Source of the DNA: Nitrosarchaeum sp. | GTDB taxonomy: Archaea > Thermoproteota > Nitrososphaeria > Nitrososphaerales > Nitrosopumilaceae | Direction of reading: 5' to 3' | NCBI GenBank assembly: GCA_023265135.1 | Contig: JAHFUM010000012.1 | Location: 1-40,977 of the forward strand | DNA: 40,977 nt | Shown here: positions 32,411 through 40,977 of the stretch, in pieces | Numbering within the stretch: position 1 is the first letter of the stretch | How the letters are laid out: the number at the start of each line of letters is the position of its first letter | Notes under the pieces: model-generated | Told to the model about the DNA's origin: nothing | Databases searched by the model: none | The model's input: only the letters and a program-made list of their open reading frames with translations | Made by a program: the position numbers and the translations under genes

Positions 32411-33820
32411 TTGGCACAAACTCAGGACAATCTTGTCGCAAAACTTGATCAAATTGCAGAGATACTGGGAATACTAAATGAGACTCATAGAGGAAGGGAG
32501 TGGCTTTTAGAGCAGTTAAAAAAACACAAAATTTCAATAAAGACTCATGGCAACTCGTATGACATCTTAAAAGAATGTCCTGAAGATTTTACCTATCAGA
32601 TGCTCAGATCACTTCGCGGTGAGGACATTGAGGGCTTTGAGGATATCAAAACTTTAACAAAGACATTTCACTGGTTTTTTATTGATATTGTTGCTGCATC
32701 AAACCCAAAAATCCCTACAAAAAACCAGGTAAAAAAAATCATTGTCCTAAATGAACTGATTTCGCGAACTGAGACATTTCAAAAAAGAATTCCAGAATCT
32801 GTGGTAATTCTGCCAACCGGTGACGGAATGGCAATAGGATTTTCAGACAGTCCTGAAAAGCCAATTAGATTGTCAATGGAGCTGCACAGCGGAATTAATC
32901 GATACAACAAGTCGCAAAAAGGTGATGATATTTTACTGGTACGAATTGGCATAGATATGGGTCCAGTCTATGTAATCAAAGACCTAAACAACATGGATAA
33001 TGTCTGGGGACCAGGAATTATCCTTACAAGAAGAGTGATGGATTTGGCAGGGGATATGAACATCTTTGCATCTGCAAGAATTGCTGATGAAGTGCGAAAG
33101 CTTTCAGATGAATACAAAAAGATAGTTCATCCAATAGGGGATTACAGCATAAAGCACGGTGAGGAATTGCAGATTTTTAATATCTACGGAGAAGGCTTTG
33201 GAAACAAGATTGCACCAAAGATAAAAAAAGTCAAAAAACTATCTTTAGATGAATCTCTAAAGTCATCAAATAATTTCAAGTTTGAAAAAGTAGAGATGCT
33301 GTTAGATGTATTGGATGTAAAGACAATGCTTACGCGTCACACCTGGATCTGGACCTTGTTAAATATCTCAAAGGAGGCAAAGAACCAAATTTTTTATTCA
33401 GTTGATGGAGATACTCCTAAAGAATTTGCTGACATGAATGTAAATATCTCTGATGATAGGGGAAGGCAAATTGAGATTATGAGCTTAAATGTTAACAAGC
33501 CATACCACAAGGAATTTTTTGCAAAGATTTCTCCAGTGGAGCCAAAAAAATTAAAGACACTCAAACTACGATATGACTGGGAGGAACCTGAAAAGAACTT
33601 TTTATTTCGAGTTCCATCTGATTGCAAAGAGATGACTTACATGTTGACCGTTCCAAAAGAGTATGAGCCGCAAATTAAAATTTTAAAAGTGGATTTAGAG
33701 ACAGGATTGAAAATTCATGCAACTCCTAGCCCGACGATTAAAAGATTTGATGATAAAACAATCATTAGCTGGACCAAAAATGGTCTGAAGGCATTTGATG
33801 CATATCAGATATTTTGGTAG
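32411..33820 (+). CDS. Class III cyclase-like protein with C-terminal unknown domain
   Basis: A 469-residue protein with a TTG start. Residues about 85-255 form a class III nucleotide cyclase domain: metal Asp92 (FFIDIVAA), Asp138 in LPTGDGMAIGF, and VRIGIDMGPVYVIKD. At the helix that normally reads VNxAARL it has IILTRRVMDLA: the Arg is kept (Arg208) but the Asn is Ile204. Before it is a helical region (about 10-55); after it (about 280-469) is a beta-rich domain of unknown role. Products may be nonstandard or absent. No membrane segment is seen. Confidence 0.75.
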   Translation: MAQTQDNLVAKLDQIAEILGILNETHRGREWLLEQLKKHKISIKTHGNSYDILKECPEDFTYQMLRSLRGEDIEGFEDIKTLTKTFHWFFIDIVAASNPKIPTKNQVKKIIVLNELISRTETFQKRIPESVVILPTGDGMAIGFSDSPEKPIRLSMELHSGINRYNKSQKGDDILLVRIGIDMGPVYVIKDLNNMDNVWGPGIILTRRVMDLAGDMNIFASARIADEVRKLSDEYKKIVHPIGDYSIKHGEELQIFNIYGEGFGNKIAPKIKKVKKLSLDESLKSSNNFKFEKVEMLLDVLDVKTMLTRHTWIWTLLNISKEAKNQIFYSVDGDTPKEFADMNVNISDDRGRQIEIMSLNVNKPYHKEFFAKISPVEPKKLKTLKLRYDWEEPEKNFLFRVPSDCKEMTYMLTVPKEYEPQIKILKVDLETGLKIHATPSPTIKRFDDKTIISWTKNGLKAFDAYQIFW

Positions 33821-33842
33821 TGTAACATTTTACATGTTACAC
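33820..33842. promoter_or_regulatory. 9-bp palindrome GTGTAACAT / ATGTTACAC
   Basis: Arms 33820-33828 and 33834-33842 are exact reverse complements around TTTAC. It starts on the last base of the cyclase-like stop codon and lies about 245 nt before the metzincin gene. TGTTACA halves match the sites at 21819 and 40419. A reverse GATCGC (GCGATC) follows at about 33868. Confidence 0.5.
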
Positions 33843-33912
33843 AAATTTTGAAAATACTGATGTGGTGCGATCAAAGTTGTATTTTATTTTAAGCGAATAT
33901 CGTGTATTTTTT

Positions 33913-33948
33913 GCTAATTTAGTAATTTATTTAGGCTAATTTAGTAAT
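33913..33948 (+). repeat. Tandem direct repeat, period 22
   Basis: GCTAATTTAGTAAT occurs at 33913-33926 and again at 33935-33948. The 22-nt period is about two helical turns, so factors bound to both copies would lie on the same face. It is within the 268-nt region upstream of the metzincin gene, which otherwise holds only AT-rich DNA. Confidence 0.5.
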
Positions 33949-34088
33949 ATATTAATGATTTAGATTAGATATTCGTATAATTGTGATGAATTAGATTATA
34001 CATTATATTTTAGTCGATCAACTGTAACATTTTTTTAATACAGTTATAATCTGATCTACTTTATAATGATCTTTGACCATTATCAATT

Positions 34089-37000
34089 ATGAAAGTAATA
34101 ATTGATGGCAAAAAGAATTTGCCGAAAAATATTTTACTGTTTTCTGTTTTAACATTAAGTCTTGTTTTCCTGTTTTCATCATTTGAAATTTTACCTGTTT
34201 ATGCGCCATCCGAATCCGATCCATCTGTTTTATCAAAATCAGTCAGTGATGATCTGATATCTGATTCTGATGCCGATGACACATTTGATGCAGTTGTTAC
34301 TTTTAATGAACCAATGAATGCAGGTGCTATTCCAACAATAACATTCTTACATGATGTTAGTTCAACATTAGCATTTAGTAGTGGTGTATGGACAGATGGT
34401 AATACAGTATACACTGCAATTTATGATGTTATAGATGATAATGTGACAGAACCTCACATCACTTTCACAGTCTCTGATGCAGAAGATGCTGCAAATAATC
34501 CTCAAAATTCTGATGATGTACCAATGGACTACTTTGCAATTGATACAGAGAATCCAACTGTAAGCATTGGATATCTGGATGATGATAATTTTTCAACGGA
34601 CCTTTATGCAAAGTCTGGAACTGTTGTAACACTTACTGCAACATTTAGTGAATCTGTAAATGACCCCCCACAAATCTCAATCTCTGGTGCAAACATATTA
34701 TTGGCAACTGACATGTTACAAACATCTACCACCGTTTACACTTATGATTATACTATCACTTCTGGTGATGGTATTGCCACTGTTGCAATTGCAGCCCAAG
34801 ATTTGGCTGGAAATTCAGTTGAATCTCCAACAGGTGATGTTAATTTCAATGTGGATAACACCCCTCCTACAGGTACTATATCGATAGATAGAACAGATGC
34901 AATACCTGTCACAGATGTTAATCCTGATAGAACATATGTTCGCAGTGTTGATCTTGCCTTAGCATGCACTTCTGATTCTGGTTCTGGATGTGACGATATA
35001 GTTAGCATCTTTGGTGCAGGACTAGATGGAGAACAACCTGAGTCTGAGACAATATCTAGTTCAAGAGCTGCAACACTTACAGAATTCCGTGATCTTAAAG
35101 TTGCAAGTGCAACATATTATGACAAAGCTGGTAACACAGCAACTTTTTCTGATGACATCGCACTTGACTCAAAAATCAGTGGCATTACAGTAACTAATGA
35201 ATCCCCATATTGGGGTAAAGATGTTACATTTGATGGAACCGTATCAAATGCGCGTACTGATGATACAATTTCATTTTCATTTGGTAGTCCAACTGTTACA
35301 GGAATATCTCTTGCTGGTGGAGACTCTAGCTCATTTTTAGTAACTGGTGCATATCCTAAAATTTCATTAGATATTACAAATCCCCACCAATCAAGTGCAA
35401 CACTAGTTGATTCTGCTGAAAGCAATGTAGTTGATGCAAATTCTCAAATTGTAAAGACAAATGGTCCTTTGGTAACTGTCAAACCGCATCTTACTTCAAT
35501 TAGTACTGAAACTTTCTCTGACGGATTTTTTGGAAACTCTGTTAGTGAAATTGGAACAATACTAGATGATACAGACAGTGTTGGAGTATCTGATCTTCCA
35601 ATAACCTTTACAGAACTTGGATTACCTGCAACAACCTCTTCAGGAGTTATAATTAGTGATTCCAATCAACTAAGTATTTCATCAAATAATCTGCTAGTAC
35701 ACAAAGACGCTATAATTTCAAATCCATCGTTTTACAGAGCAGATATTACATTCCCTGGACTACCATCTGGTCAAGTTCAAGTTAAGCTAGTACCTGTAAG
35801 TAATAATCTTGCACCGATCACTTTGACATTTGATAATCCAACAAGCGGTGTTGACTTTACCCCATCCATCTTTGCCGGTAGTGAACTACTCAAAGAAATT
35901 AAGATAACTAAATTCCCTGGAAGTAACATCCCAGATGCAACTGTTCCAATCTCACACATTGAAATGATAAACAAATCCGGACATACCTTCCAAGATATTC
36001 GATTTAGTGGTTCTCTTGGTTCTGGTGTTTTAAGTCTAAATGAAAATGATGGCCGATTCTATTCAGAGAGTGTCTTACCTGATGCTCCTCCTGCGTCAGT
36101 TAATGCAATTTTTGCTGGTAATGCTGATTACGTTACATCTAGCGGCACTGCTCCGATCTTTGGTGGGTCTGCATCCGGAGTTGGTGGCTCTGCCACTATA
36201 GTGTCTGATTCTGGAAGAGGCATTGCTGCAATCTCTTGTAGTACAACATCAGGAGATCCTGCATTTGATACAGACGGAGACTATCTCTGTGATAACTGGG
36301 AACTAACTGGAATTCCATTTTCTGTTGTGAATTATGCTGCTTCTACCTCTTCACCATACTTGTATACGCTAACAAATTCTAGCAAAACTGTTCAGGACAT
36401 TTATGTTGAATCTGATTATATGAATGGCCATGTTCCAGATGCTAATGCATCTAATGATGTTAAGGGTAAATTTGGTTCACACGCAATTGAATTACATCAT
36501 GAAATAGATGAAGTATTGCCACATTCTGATAATACCGCACTATGGACTGACAGTGACATGGTAATTGGAAATGACTTTGGAACTCTGAAAAATATTTACT
36601 TTGGAAAATCAAGTGAGCATCCATCTTTGGGTGGAACAGAATCAATCACATGTGCAAATTGCGCAGCCTCTCAAGATTCACACACACTCAAAATATCTGG
36701 TGTAACATTACAGACTCCTTCTAGTCCTTTGACTGGAGGCGCTACTAGTGGTAAAGTAACATTAAGGACAACTGTTACAATTACTCCTTCCACAGCAGTA
36801 GTACACATAGTTGTATCTCCAACTGTTTCTGCTGGTACCACAGGAGCAGGTGTCACTATTGGTACAATGACCCCAACTGATGTCGTAGTGACAGGTTCTA
36901 CTGGTGTAAAGACGTTCTCTGTAACTGTTCCATTTAGTAGTACGTCTCCTACTGCTTTGGTAAATCTCGGTGATGTAAATATCACATTTAATACAAAATC

Positions 37001-38306
37001 TACTACTGATGTTTTGTCTGCTCCTGTCTCTACTACTGCAACAGGTGCACCATATACTGCAGGCCCTCCTTCCATAAACACTAGTCTTACTGATGCCAGG
37101 GCTCAGGCGTATCACTATATCCCATGGATTCATTCCGTAGGTACATGTGGACCATCTGGACAATCCGAGATGCCTGGAAATGATGGTGTCATTTCGTTAG
37201 GTTGTAATTTTGCAACTGCTGAAAATTCTGCCATATTCACATATCCTGCAGGTGACACTAGAGTTGCAACAGTGGGAACAAGAGAGCAACAGGCAGGAAC
37301 ATTCTTCCATGAACTTGCCCATAATTTGGGAATAAATCACGGCGGACCACAAAAACTCAAAGTTGCTGAAAATGGTTTTGCAGCAGGTACATCTCCAGCT
37401 GATACCACACTAAACTGCAAGCCACAATATACCAGTATAATGTCATATGCAAGACAATATCCAAGCTATTTGACAACAAATGAATGGAACCTTGATTTAT
37501 CAAGTGGTGGACATTCTGCATTAAAGGAGTCTGCTTTGGTTGAATCTACCGGTGTTACTGGAACTTCTGCAACTATAGTTTGGGGTACTCCTGGATTGGT
37601 TCCTGCTTTCAAAAAGGGTTCTACTGGTACTGCGCTAGATTGGAATGGTAATGGTGCTGCTACACAAACTATAGGTGTAGATATCAATAACTTGGGAATT
37701 TCTGGTTGTAATACTGCTTCTGTAAGCACTGCTAATTCATTTGATTGGAATGATTGGGCTAACTTGGACTTTAATTTGAGAAAGAGTGTGGGTGGACAAT
37801 TTGATGGTGTTTTGGGAGAAGAGACACCTGGAGCACTGAGACAAATTTTAATCGCATCATCTACATTTGATGGCTTTTACAACCCCCCACCATATGATGA
37901 TGCAACAAAGAACACTGCAAAGCAGGGCTCTACAGTTCCACTTAAAGTAAGATTGTTGACCACCAATAAAGATATAATATCTTTTGCACAAATTCGCGGA
38001 GATTATCGTCTTAGTAATGGCCCCAATGGCATATTCACTCCTATGTCTTGTAGTAACACTGGCACACAATTCTTTAAATGGAGTCCAACAGCACAATTTA
38101 GCCAATGTGATATGAAACTTCCTGCCAAGATTCCTCTTAATACTAAGGTCTATCTTCGAGTCTTTGTAGATAATCCTGGTGCTAACCCCGCAACAATTCT
38201 GTTAATTGATAAATCTCCACCCACAGGTCTAACAGTACCACCTTTCCCATACCAAGATAATAGTACTCCTAAAGTAACAATTACCAATTATCTCACAATC
38301 AAATGA
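34089..38306 (+). CDS. Secreted metzincin metalloprotease with Ig-like domains
   Basis: A 1405-residue exported protein. A signal peptide lies at about 15-38 (ILLFSVLTLSLVFLFSSFEI). About 44-370 contain at least three Ig/Big-like beta modules (VVTFNEPMNAGAIPTITF, VDNTPPTGTISIDR). More beta modules follow to about 700. A Ca2+-site-like DTDGDYLCDNWE is near 725. The catalytic motif HELAHNLGINHGG begins at His1074 (HExxHxxGxxH) and the Met-turn SIMSYA has Met1118, a full metzincin signature with normal spacing. A beta-rich end follows. It probably processes surface or extracellular proteins. It overlaps the next gene by 4 nt. Confidence 0.85.
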   Translation: MKVIIDGKKNLPKNILLFSVLTLSLVFLFSSFEILPVYAPSESDPSVLSKSVSDDLISDSDADDTFDAVVTFNEPMNAGAIPTITFLHDVSSTLAFSSGVWTDGNTVYTAIYDVIDDNVTEPHITFTVSDAEDAANNPQNSDDVPMDYFAIDTENPTVSIGYLDDDNFSTDLYAKSGTVVTLTATFSESVNDPPQISISGANILLATDMLQTSTTVYTYDYTITSGDGIATVAIAAQDLAGNSVESPTGDVNFNVDNTPPTGTISIDRTDAIPVTDVNPDRTYVRSVDLALACTSDSGSGCDDIVSIFGAGLDGEQPESETISSSRAATLTEFRDLKVASATYYDKAGNTATFSDDIALDSKISGITVTNESPYWGKDVTFDGTVSNARTDDTISFSFGSPTVTGISLAGGDSSSFLVTGAYPKISLDITNPHQSSATLVDSAESNVVDANSQIVKTNGPLVTVKPHLTSISTETFSDGFFGNSVSEIGTILDDTDSVGVSDLPITFTELGLPATTSSGVIISDSNQLSISSNNLLVHKDAIISNPSFYRADITFPGLPSGQVQVKLVPVSNNLAPITLTFDNPTSGVDFTPSIFAGSELLKEIKITKFPGSNIPDATVPISHIEMINKSGHTFQDIRFSGSLGSGVLSLNENDGRFYSESVLPDAPPASVNAIFAGNADYVTSSGTAPIFGGSASGVGGSATIVSDSGRGIAAISCSTTSGDPAFDTDGDYLCDNWELTGIPFSVVNYAASTSSPYLYTLTNSSKTVQDIYVESDYMNGHVPDANASNDVKGKFGSHAIELHHEIDEVLPHSDNTALWTDSDMVIGNDFGTLKNIYFGKSSEHPSLGGTESITCANCAASQDSHTLKISGVTLQTPSSPLTGGATSGKVTLRTTVTITPSTAVVHIVVSPTVSAGTTGAGVTIGTMTPTDVVVTGSTGVKTFSVTVPFSSTSPTALVNLGDVNITFNTKSTTDVLSAPVSTTATGAPYTAGPPSINTSLTDARAQAYHYIPWIHSVGTCGPSGQSEMPGNDGVISLGCNFATAENSAIFTYPAGDTRVATVGTREQQAGTFFHELAHNLGINHGGPQKLKVAENGFAAGTSPADTTLNCKPQYTSIMSYARQYPSYLTTNEWNLDLSSGGHSALKESALVESTGVTGTSATIVWGTPGLVPAFKKGSTGTALDWNGNGAATQTIGVDINNLGISGCNTASVSTANSFDWNDWANLDFNLRKSVGGQFDGVLGEETPGALRQILIASSTFDGFYNPPPYDDATKNTAKQGSTVPLKVRLLTTNKDIISFAQIRGDYRLSNGPNGIFTPMSCSNTGTQFFKWSPTAQFSQCDMKLPAKIPLNTKVYLRVFVDNPGANPATILLIDKSPPTGLTVPPFPYQDNSTPKVTITNYLTIK

Positions 38307-40228
38307 TAATGATCATGAATAACAAATACGTAATTCTTTTGTTTGTTTCTGCTCTTGTTTTCTTTCTTGGTATAAATCCACTACAACCAAGTCATGCTGC
38401 AACACTTACGCTTTCTGGACTAGACGCTGGAACTCATGAGATTGATTTTAGAGATATTGGAATTTTGTCTGATTTTACTCCTGTTATTTCTACTGATAAA
38501 CAAAGATATCATCCAGGTCAGGATGGAATCTTGACAGTTACAGATCACAGTGCAAATGTTGATCTTAATACTATTGAAACAGTTTCTGCCAATATTGGTT
38601 CTAATACTGTAATTCTGACTGAAACTGGTGAAAACACTGGAATATTTCGAGGTCCGTTTATTGCAGACGGGTCAATTACTTACTCCCCAGAAAATCCATC
38701 CGATGCCGTACGAGCTAAAATTAGCATTACTCTGGCTCAACCAGGAGATGTCACAATTAGCGATGTTAATCTATCTGATGGAATAGGATGTCCAAACGAA
38801 CCAGTATCACAAGGTGTAAACATTTCATTATCAAATGGGGCTGAACTAGCAAGTGTTGATTCTGTCATAATATCATATGCAAATGCGGTACTATCCTTTA
38901 CAAATTCAGATGGACAATTAATTCAAACTTCTCCTGAATTTTTAAGAATGCATTATCAGTTTGATCCGAATTTTCAATATGCGTTGGTTGCACAACTAAA
39001 TATTCCTGGATTCAATGAAGTATTAGACAATCCATATCTTCTTACAGTAAAAACGGATCAAGACATAGAACAGATTGCTGAAGAAGATGATGGCCGAGAA
39101 CCATTAACTCTTGGAGAGGGAACATATGTGCTTACATCTGACACCGGATGTGGAGGTGGAGGAGGTGGAGGTATTTCTAGATCTGGACTAGTAATTCAGG
39201 CACTTGGTGCACTTTCATTATCTAGTGGTTCTCAGGTAAATGCTCCTCCAACTATGGGTCTAGGCCAAAACGAAAAAAGAATTGTTGATGGTGGTTTTTC
39301 ATTTAATGATAATCCAATTAATGTACTACAATACTATACTCCATATCCTCTAGTTACAACTCCAGTTGGACAAAATAATACAATCAAGCTAAAAATCTAT
39401 GAAGAAGAGGGATTGAATAACATTGCACATGTTGGATTATCATACGGATTGGGCAAAGGTGAAACTTTCAATGAAGGAAGAGCTACCATAGAATATGATC
39501 GAACCTTTGATGGCGTAGAATCTGTTACTACATTTGATCCAAATCATGTGCTGGGAGATGTCAATGTAACTACTAGTGATGTAAGGTGTGGCGAAAACAG
39601 CAATGCAGTTTGCCGTGAATTTACATTCTATCATGTATTTAGAGAGCCACTAGAGTACAACATGGTAGCTACAAACATTTGGGATTCTCAACTAAACAGC
39701 TGGCAGAATTACTTTAACCACGGAGTACAGATAACGGGAGAATCCATGAATCCACCAAAGCAATACTCTGGAATATTTGAAGGTCACATATACCAACTAA
39801 CAGAGACTGGAAAGAATATTGCAGTAGATGAAAATGGAAATACTTGGACTAATGACAAAACCTGGACACGTGATTATATTAAACCAATCGCAGTGGACAA
39901 CAATATCTTAAATGATCAAAAGATAGCTGCAATAGAACAGTTAGGATTTGGATATTCTGATGGTCAGGCAATTTTCGGATTTGATAGAATGGACCATCGC
40001 TTTGTAGATGCAAAGGAGCAGCAGAAAAATTATGCTCAAAGCATAATGAATGACTTGTGTCCAAAGTGCCAAAATGAATCCTATGATAAAATAAATAATA
40101 TTTTTTCATATGACTTGCCAGTAACTTCTAAACTGGAGCAGCAAAATCAGATGCACATTGAGGATCAAAAGGCTCGTCAATTCTTGCAAGAATATTTTGA
40201 CACAATTTATCACAAGTCTATTGACTAG
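38303..40228 (+). CDS. Secreted surface-type protein, 641 residues (unknown)
   Basis: An exported protein whose ATG overlaps the protease stop (ATGA), so the two are cotranslated and likely act together. A signal peptide occupies about 8-32 (ILLFVSALVFFLGINPLQPSHA). The body is beta-rich, with 60-180 resembling Ig-like or invasin modules (TDKQRYHPGQDGILTVTD), a Gly-rich linker (CGGGGGGGISRSG, about 285) and a C-terminal domain with Trp-rich strands and CPKC. No C-terminal membrane anchor or sorting signal is seen. It may be the protease's partner, substrate or inhibitor (inference from overlap). Confidence 0.8.
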   Translation: MIMIMNNKYVILLFVSALVFFLGINPLQPSHAATLTLSGLDAGTHEIDFRDIGILSDFTPVISTDKQRYHPGQDGILTVTDHSANVDLNTIETVSANIGSNTVILTETGENTGIFRGPFIADGSITYSPENPSDAVRAKISITLAQPGDVTISDVNLSDGIGCPNEPVSQGVNISLSNGAELASVDSVIISYANAVLSFTNSDGQLIQTSPEFLRMHYQFDPNFQYALVAQLNIPGFNEVLDNPYLLTVKTDQDIEQIAEEDDGREPLTLGEGTYVLTSDTGCGGGGGGGISRSGLVIQALGALSLSSGSQVNAPPTMGLGQNEKRIVDGGFSFNDNPINVLQYYTPYPLVTTPVGQNNTIKLKIYEEEGLNNIAHVGLSYGLGKGETFNEGRATIEYDRTFDGVESVTTFDPNHVLGDVNVTTSDVRCGENSNAVCREFTFYHVFREPLEYNMVATNIWDSQLNSWQNYFNHGVQITGESMNPPKQYSGIFEGHIYQLTETGKNIAVDENGNTWTNDKTWTRDYIKPIAVDNNILNDQKIAAIEQLGFGYSDGQAIFGFDRMDHRFVDAKEQQKNYAQSIMNDLCPKCQNESYDKINNIFSYDLPVTSKLEQQNQMHIEDQKARQFLQEYFDTIYHKSID

Positions 40229-40536
40229 TTTTTGTGACTTTAGAAATTTCTGCAATTAATATTTTCAATAATTATTTGTAATTTTATTTGCAGAACTTTG
40301 TATAACTTGGAAATAAAATATCTCTAATTTTTTCCACCATTTCACCTTGTTCAAATTATAGATTAGTTTCTATTTTTTCTAAATCAAGTAATTTGGAAAA
40401 TTATTGTAAAAAAATTAATTTGTAACACAATGTGTTACAAAAAAGATCGCAATATTTAGAAATTTAATGAATTACAATTACTAAAATAATATGATTAACG
40501 ATTAGTATAAGTAACTGTATTATTTAATTATGACAC
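40229..40536. other. Gene-free region before the MopE-like gene
   Basis: About 308 AT-rich bases with no ORF of note. T-runs just after 40240 can terminate the preceding operon. The region contains the TGTAACAC palindrome described separately, and TATA-like ATTATTTAATTA directly before the start. Confidence 0.5.
40419..40450. promoter_or_regulatory. 10-bp palindrome TTTGTAACAC / GTGTTACAAA plus GATCGC
   Basis: Arms 40419-40428 and 40432-40441 are exact reverse complements separated by AAT. The right half continues into AGATCGC at 40444-40450. The 22 nt from 40429 match 21819-21840 except for one base. It lies about 90 nt before the MopE-like ATG. It looks like a dimeric-factor operator. Confidence 0.55.
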
Positions 40537-40977
40537 ATGAAAAGTTTCATTTATCTATCTGTTTTTGCAGTTTTGTTTTTTACATTATCTGTTACAATAA
40601 TTCCTTTTGCACATGCAGGAGTGTCGCTTGATGTTGACGGTGATGGTTACACAATTGATGGTTCTGGACTTGGACTGGACTGCAATGATGGTAATGCTCT
40701 AATCAATCCAGGCGCTACTGAAATTCCATATGACGGAATAGACCAAGATTGTAATTCATCTGACCTAACTGATGTTGATGCAGATACTTATGCATCTACT
40801 CAAGCTGTAGGTGGTACTCCTGATTGTGATGATGGTAATGCTCTAATCAATCCAGGCGCTACTGAAATAGCAAACGATGGCATTGATCAAGACTGCAGCG
40901 GTGCAGATTTAGTTACTGATGCAGACAGTGATGGTTACACAACTGACGCAGGTCCAAGTCAAGATTGTGATGATGGT
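40537..40977 (+). CDS. Secreted MopE-type metal-binding repeat protein (partial)
   Basis: The open frame runs past the window end; 147 codons are seen. A signal peptide begins [19 protein letters not shown] and ends near AHA. It is followed by repeats of the form D-C-[ND][13 protein letters not shown] and D-G-I-D-Q-D-C, the 'putative metal-binding motif' (MopE/PF11617 type). Asp-rich loops such as [11 protein letters not shown] resemble Ca2+ sites. Two repeats are visible, with 40 identical bases at 40685-40724 and 40829-40868 (period 144 nt, 48 residues). It is probably an extracellular, metal- or Ca2+-binding surface protein. Confidence 0.85.
   Translation, partial: MKSFIYLSVFAVLFFTLSVTIIPFAHAGVSLDVDGDGYTIDGSGLGLDCNDGNALINPGATEIPYDGIDQDCNSSDLTDVDADTYASTQAVGGTPDCDDGNALINPGATEIANDGIDQDCSGADLVTDADSDGYTTDAGPSQDCDDG
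40685..40868 (+). repeat. 40-bp exact direct repeat inside the MopE-like gene
   Basis: Bases 40685-40724 recur exactly at 40829-40868. The spacing of 144 nt is a whole number of codons, so the repeat unit is 48 residues. Exact DNA identity suggests recent tandem duplication or homogenisation of the units. Confidence 0.85.

Noticed and set aside
33894-33975. Inverted repeat CGAATATC ... GATATTCG
   Set aside because: Only 8 bp with a 66-nt gap in AT-rich DNA, which is expected by chance.
36671-37163. Two long minus-strand frames opposite the metzincin
   Set aside because: Shadow frames caused by Thr/Ser/Val-rich codons; the plus-strand gene is continuous and carries the protease site.

Overview
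The window is about 41 kb of AT-rich archaeal chromosome, most likely from a marine or soil ammonia-oxidising thaumarchaeon (Nitrosopumilales: Nitrosopumilus, Nitrosarchaeum or Nitrosotenuis type). The reasons are the archaeal 23S rRNA end with no 5S gene following it, a zinc-ribbon TFB, archaeal-type GTPase and tRNA synthetases, leaderless promoters with a TATA box about 25 nt before the start codon, frequent TTG/GTG starts, many tiny zinc-binding proteins, and secreted proteins with the WW-type repeats often seen in this group. The genus is an inference. No ammonia monooxygenase genes lie in the window.

Layout. 1-510 is the 3' end of 23S rRNA, followed by a trailer rich in small hairpins. 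750-5.0 kb holds a repetitive secreted protein, an RDD membrane protein, a methyltransferase, a roadblock-like protein and MsrA. A decayed universal stress protein gene lies convergent to msrA. 5.5-8.9 kb is a polyhydroxyalkanoate (PHA) storage locus: an alpha/beta hydrolase, an AbrB-tailed phasin-like regulator and a phasin on the plus strand, converging on phaE-phaC on the minus strand. 9-15.5 kb is mostly housekeeping: phosphoribosyltransferase, GIY-YIG-like protein, TFB, biotin ligase, CoA-binding protein and a YchF-like GTPase, plus several unknowns.

15.8-21.6 kb is a five-gene minus-strand operon that looks like an extracellular polysaccharide system. In transcription order it has a small zinc-binding protein, a shortened nucleotide-sugar dehydrogenase, a degenerate membrane-anchored deacetylase, a hyaluronan-synthase-like glycosyltransferase and a large secreted deacetylase with WW repeats. 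Upstream is a 1.1 kb gene-poor stretch holding a ribbon-helix-helix-like ORF, a C2H2 zinc-finger ORF and a possible structured RNA. 22.7-33.8 kb contains a PPOX-fold protein, cysS-nadE, a Rieske protein, two tandem membrane-protein paralogues, ahcY, metG plus a hydrolase, and two class III nucleotide cyclase-like proteins with different catalytic-residue losses.

34-41 kb is a surface or secreted region: a 1405-residue Ig-domain metzincin protease overlapping a 641-residue secreted protein, then a MopE-type repeat protein cut by the window end. TGTTACA palindromes and a nearly identical 22-nt element occur upstream of both the polysaccharide operon and the surface genes, which suggests a shared cell-surface regulon (inference).
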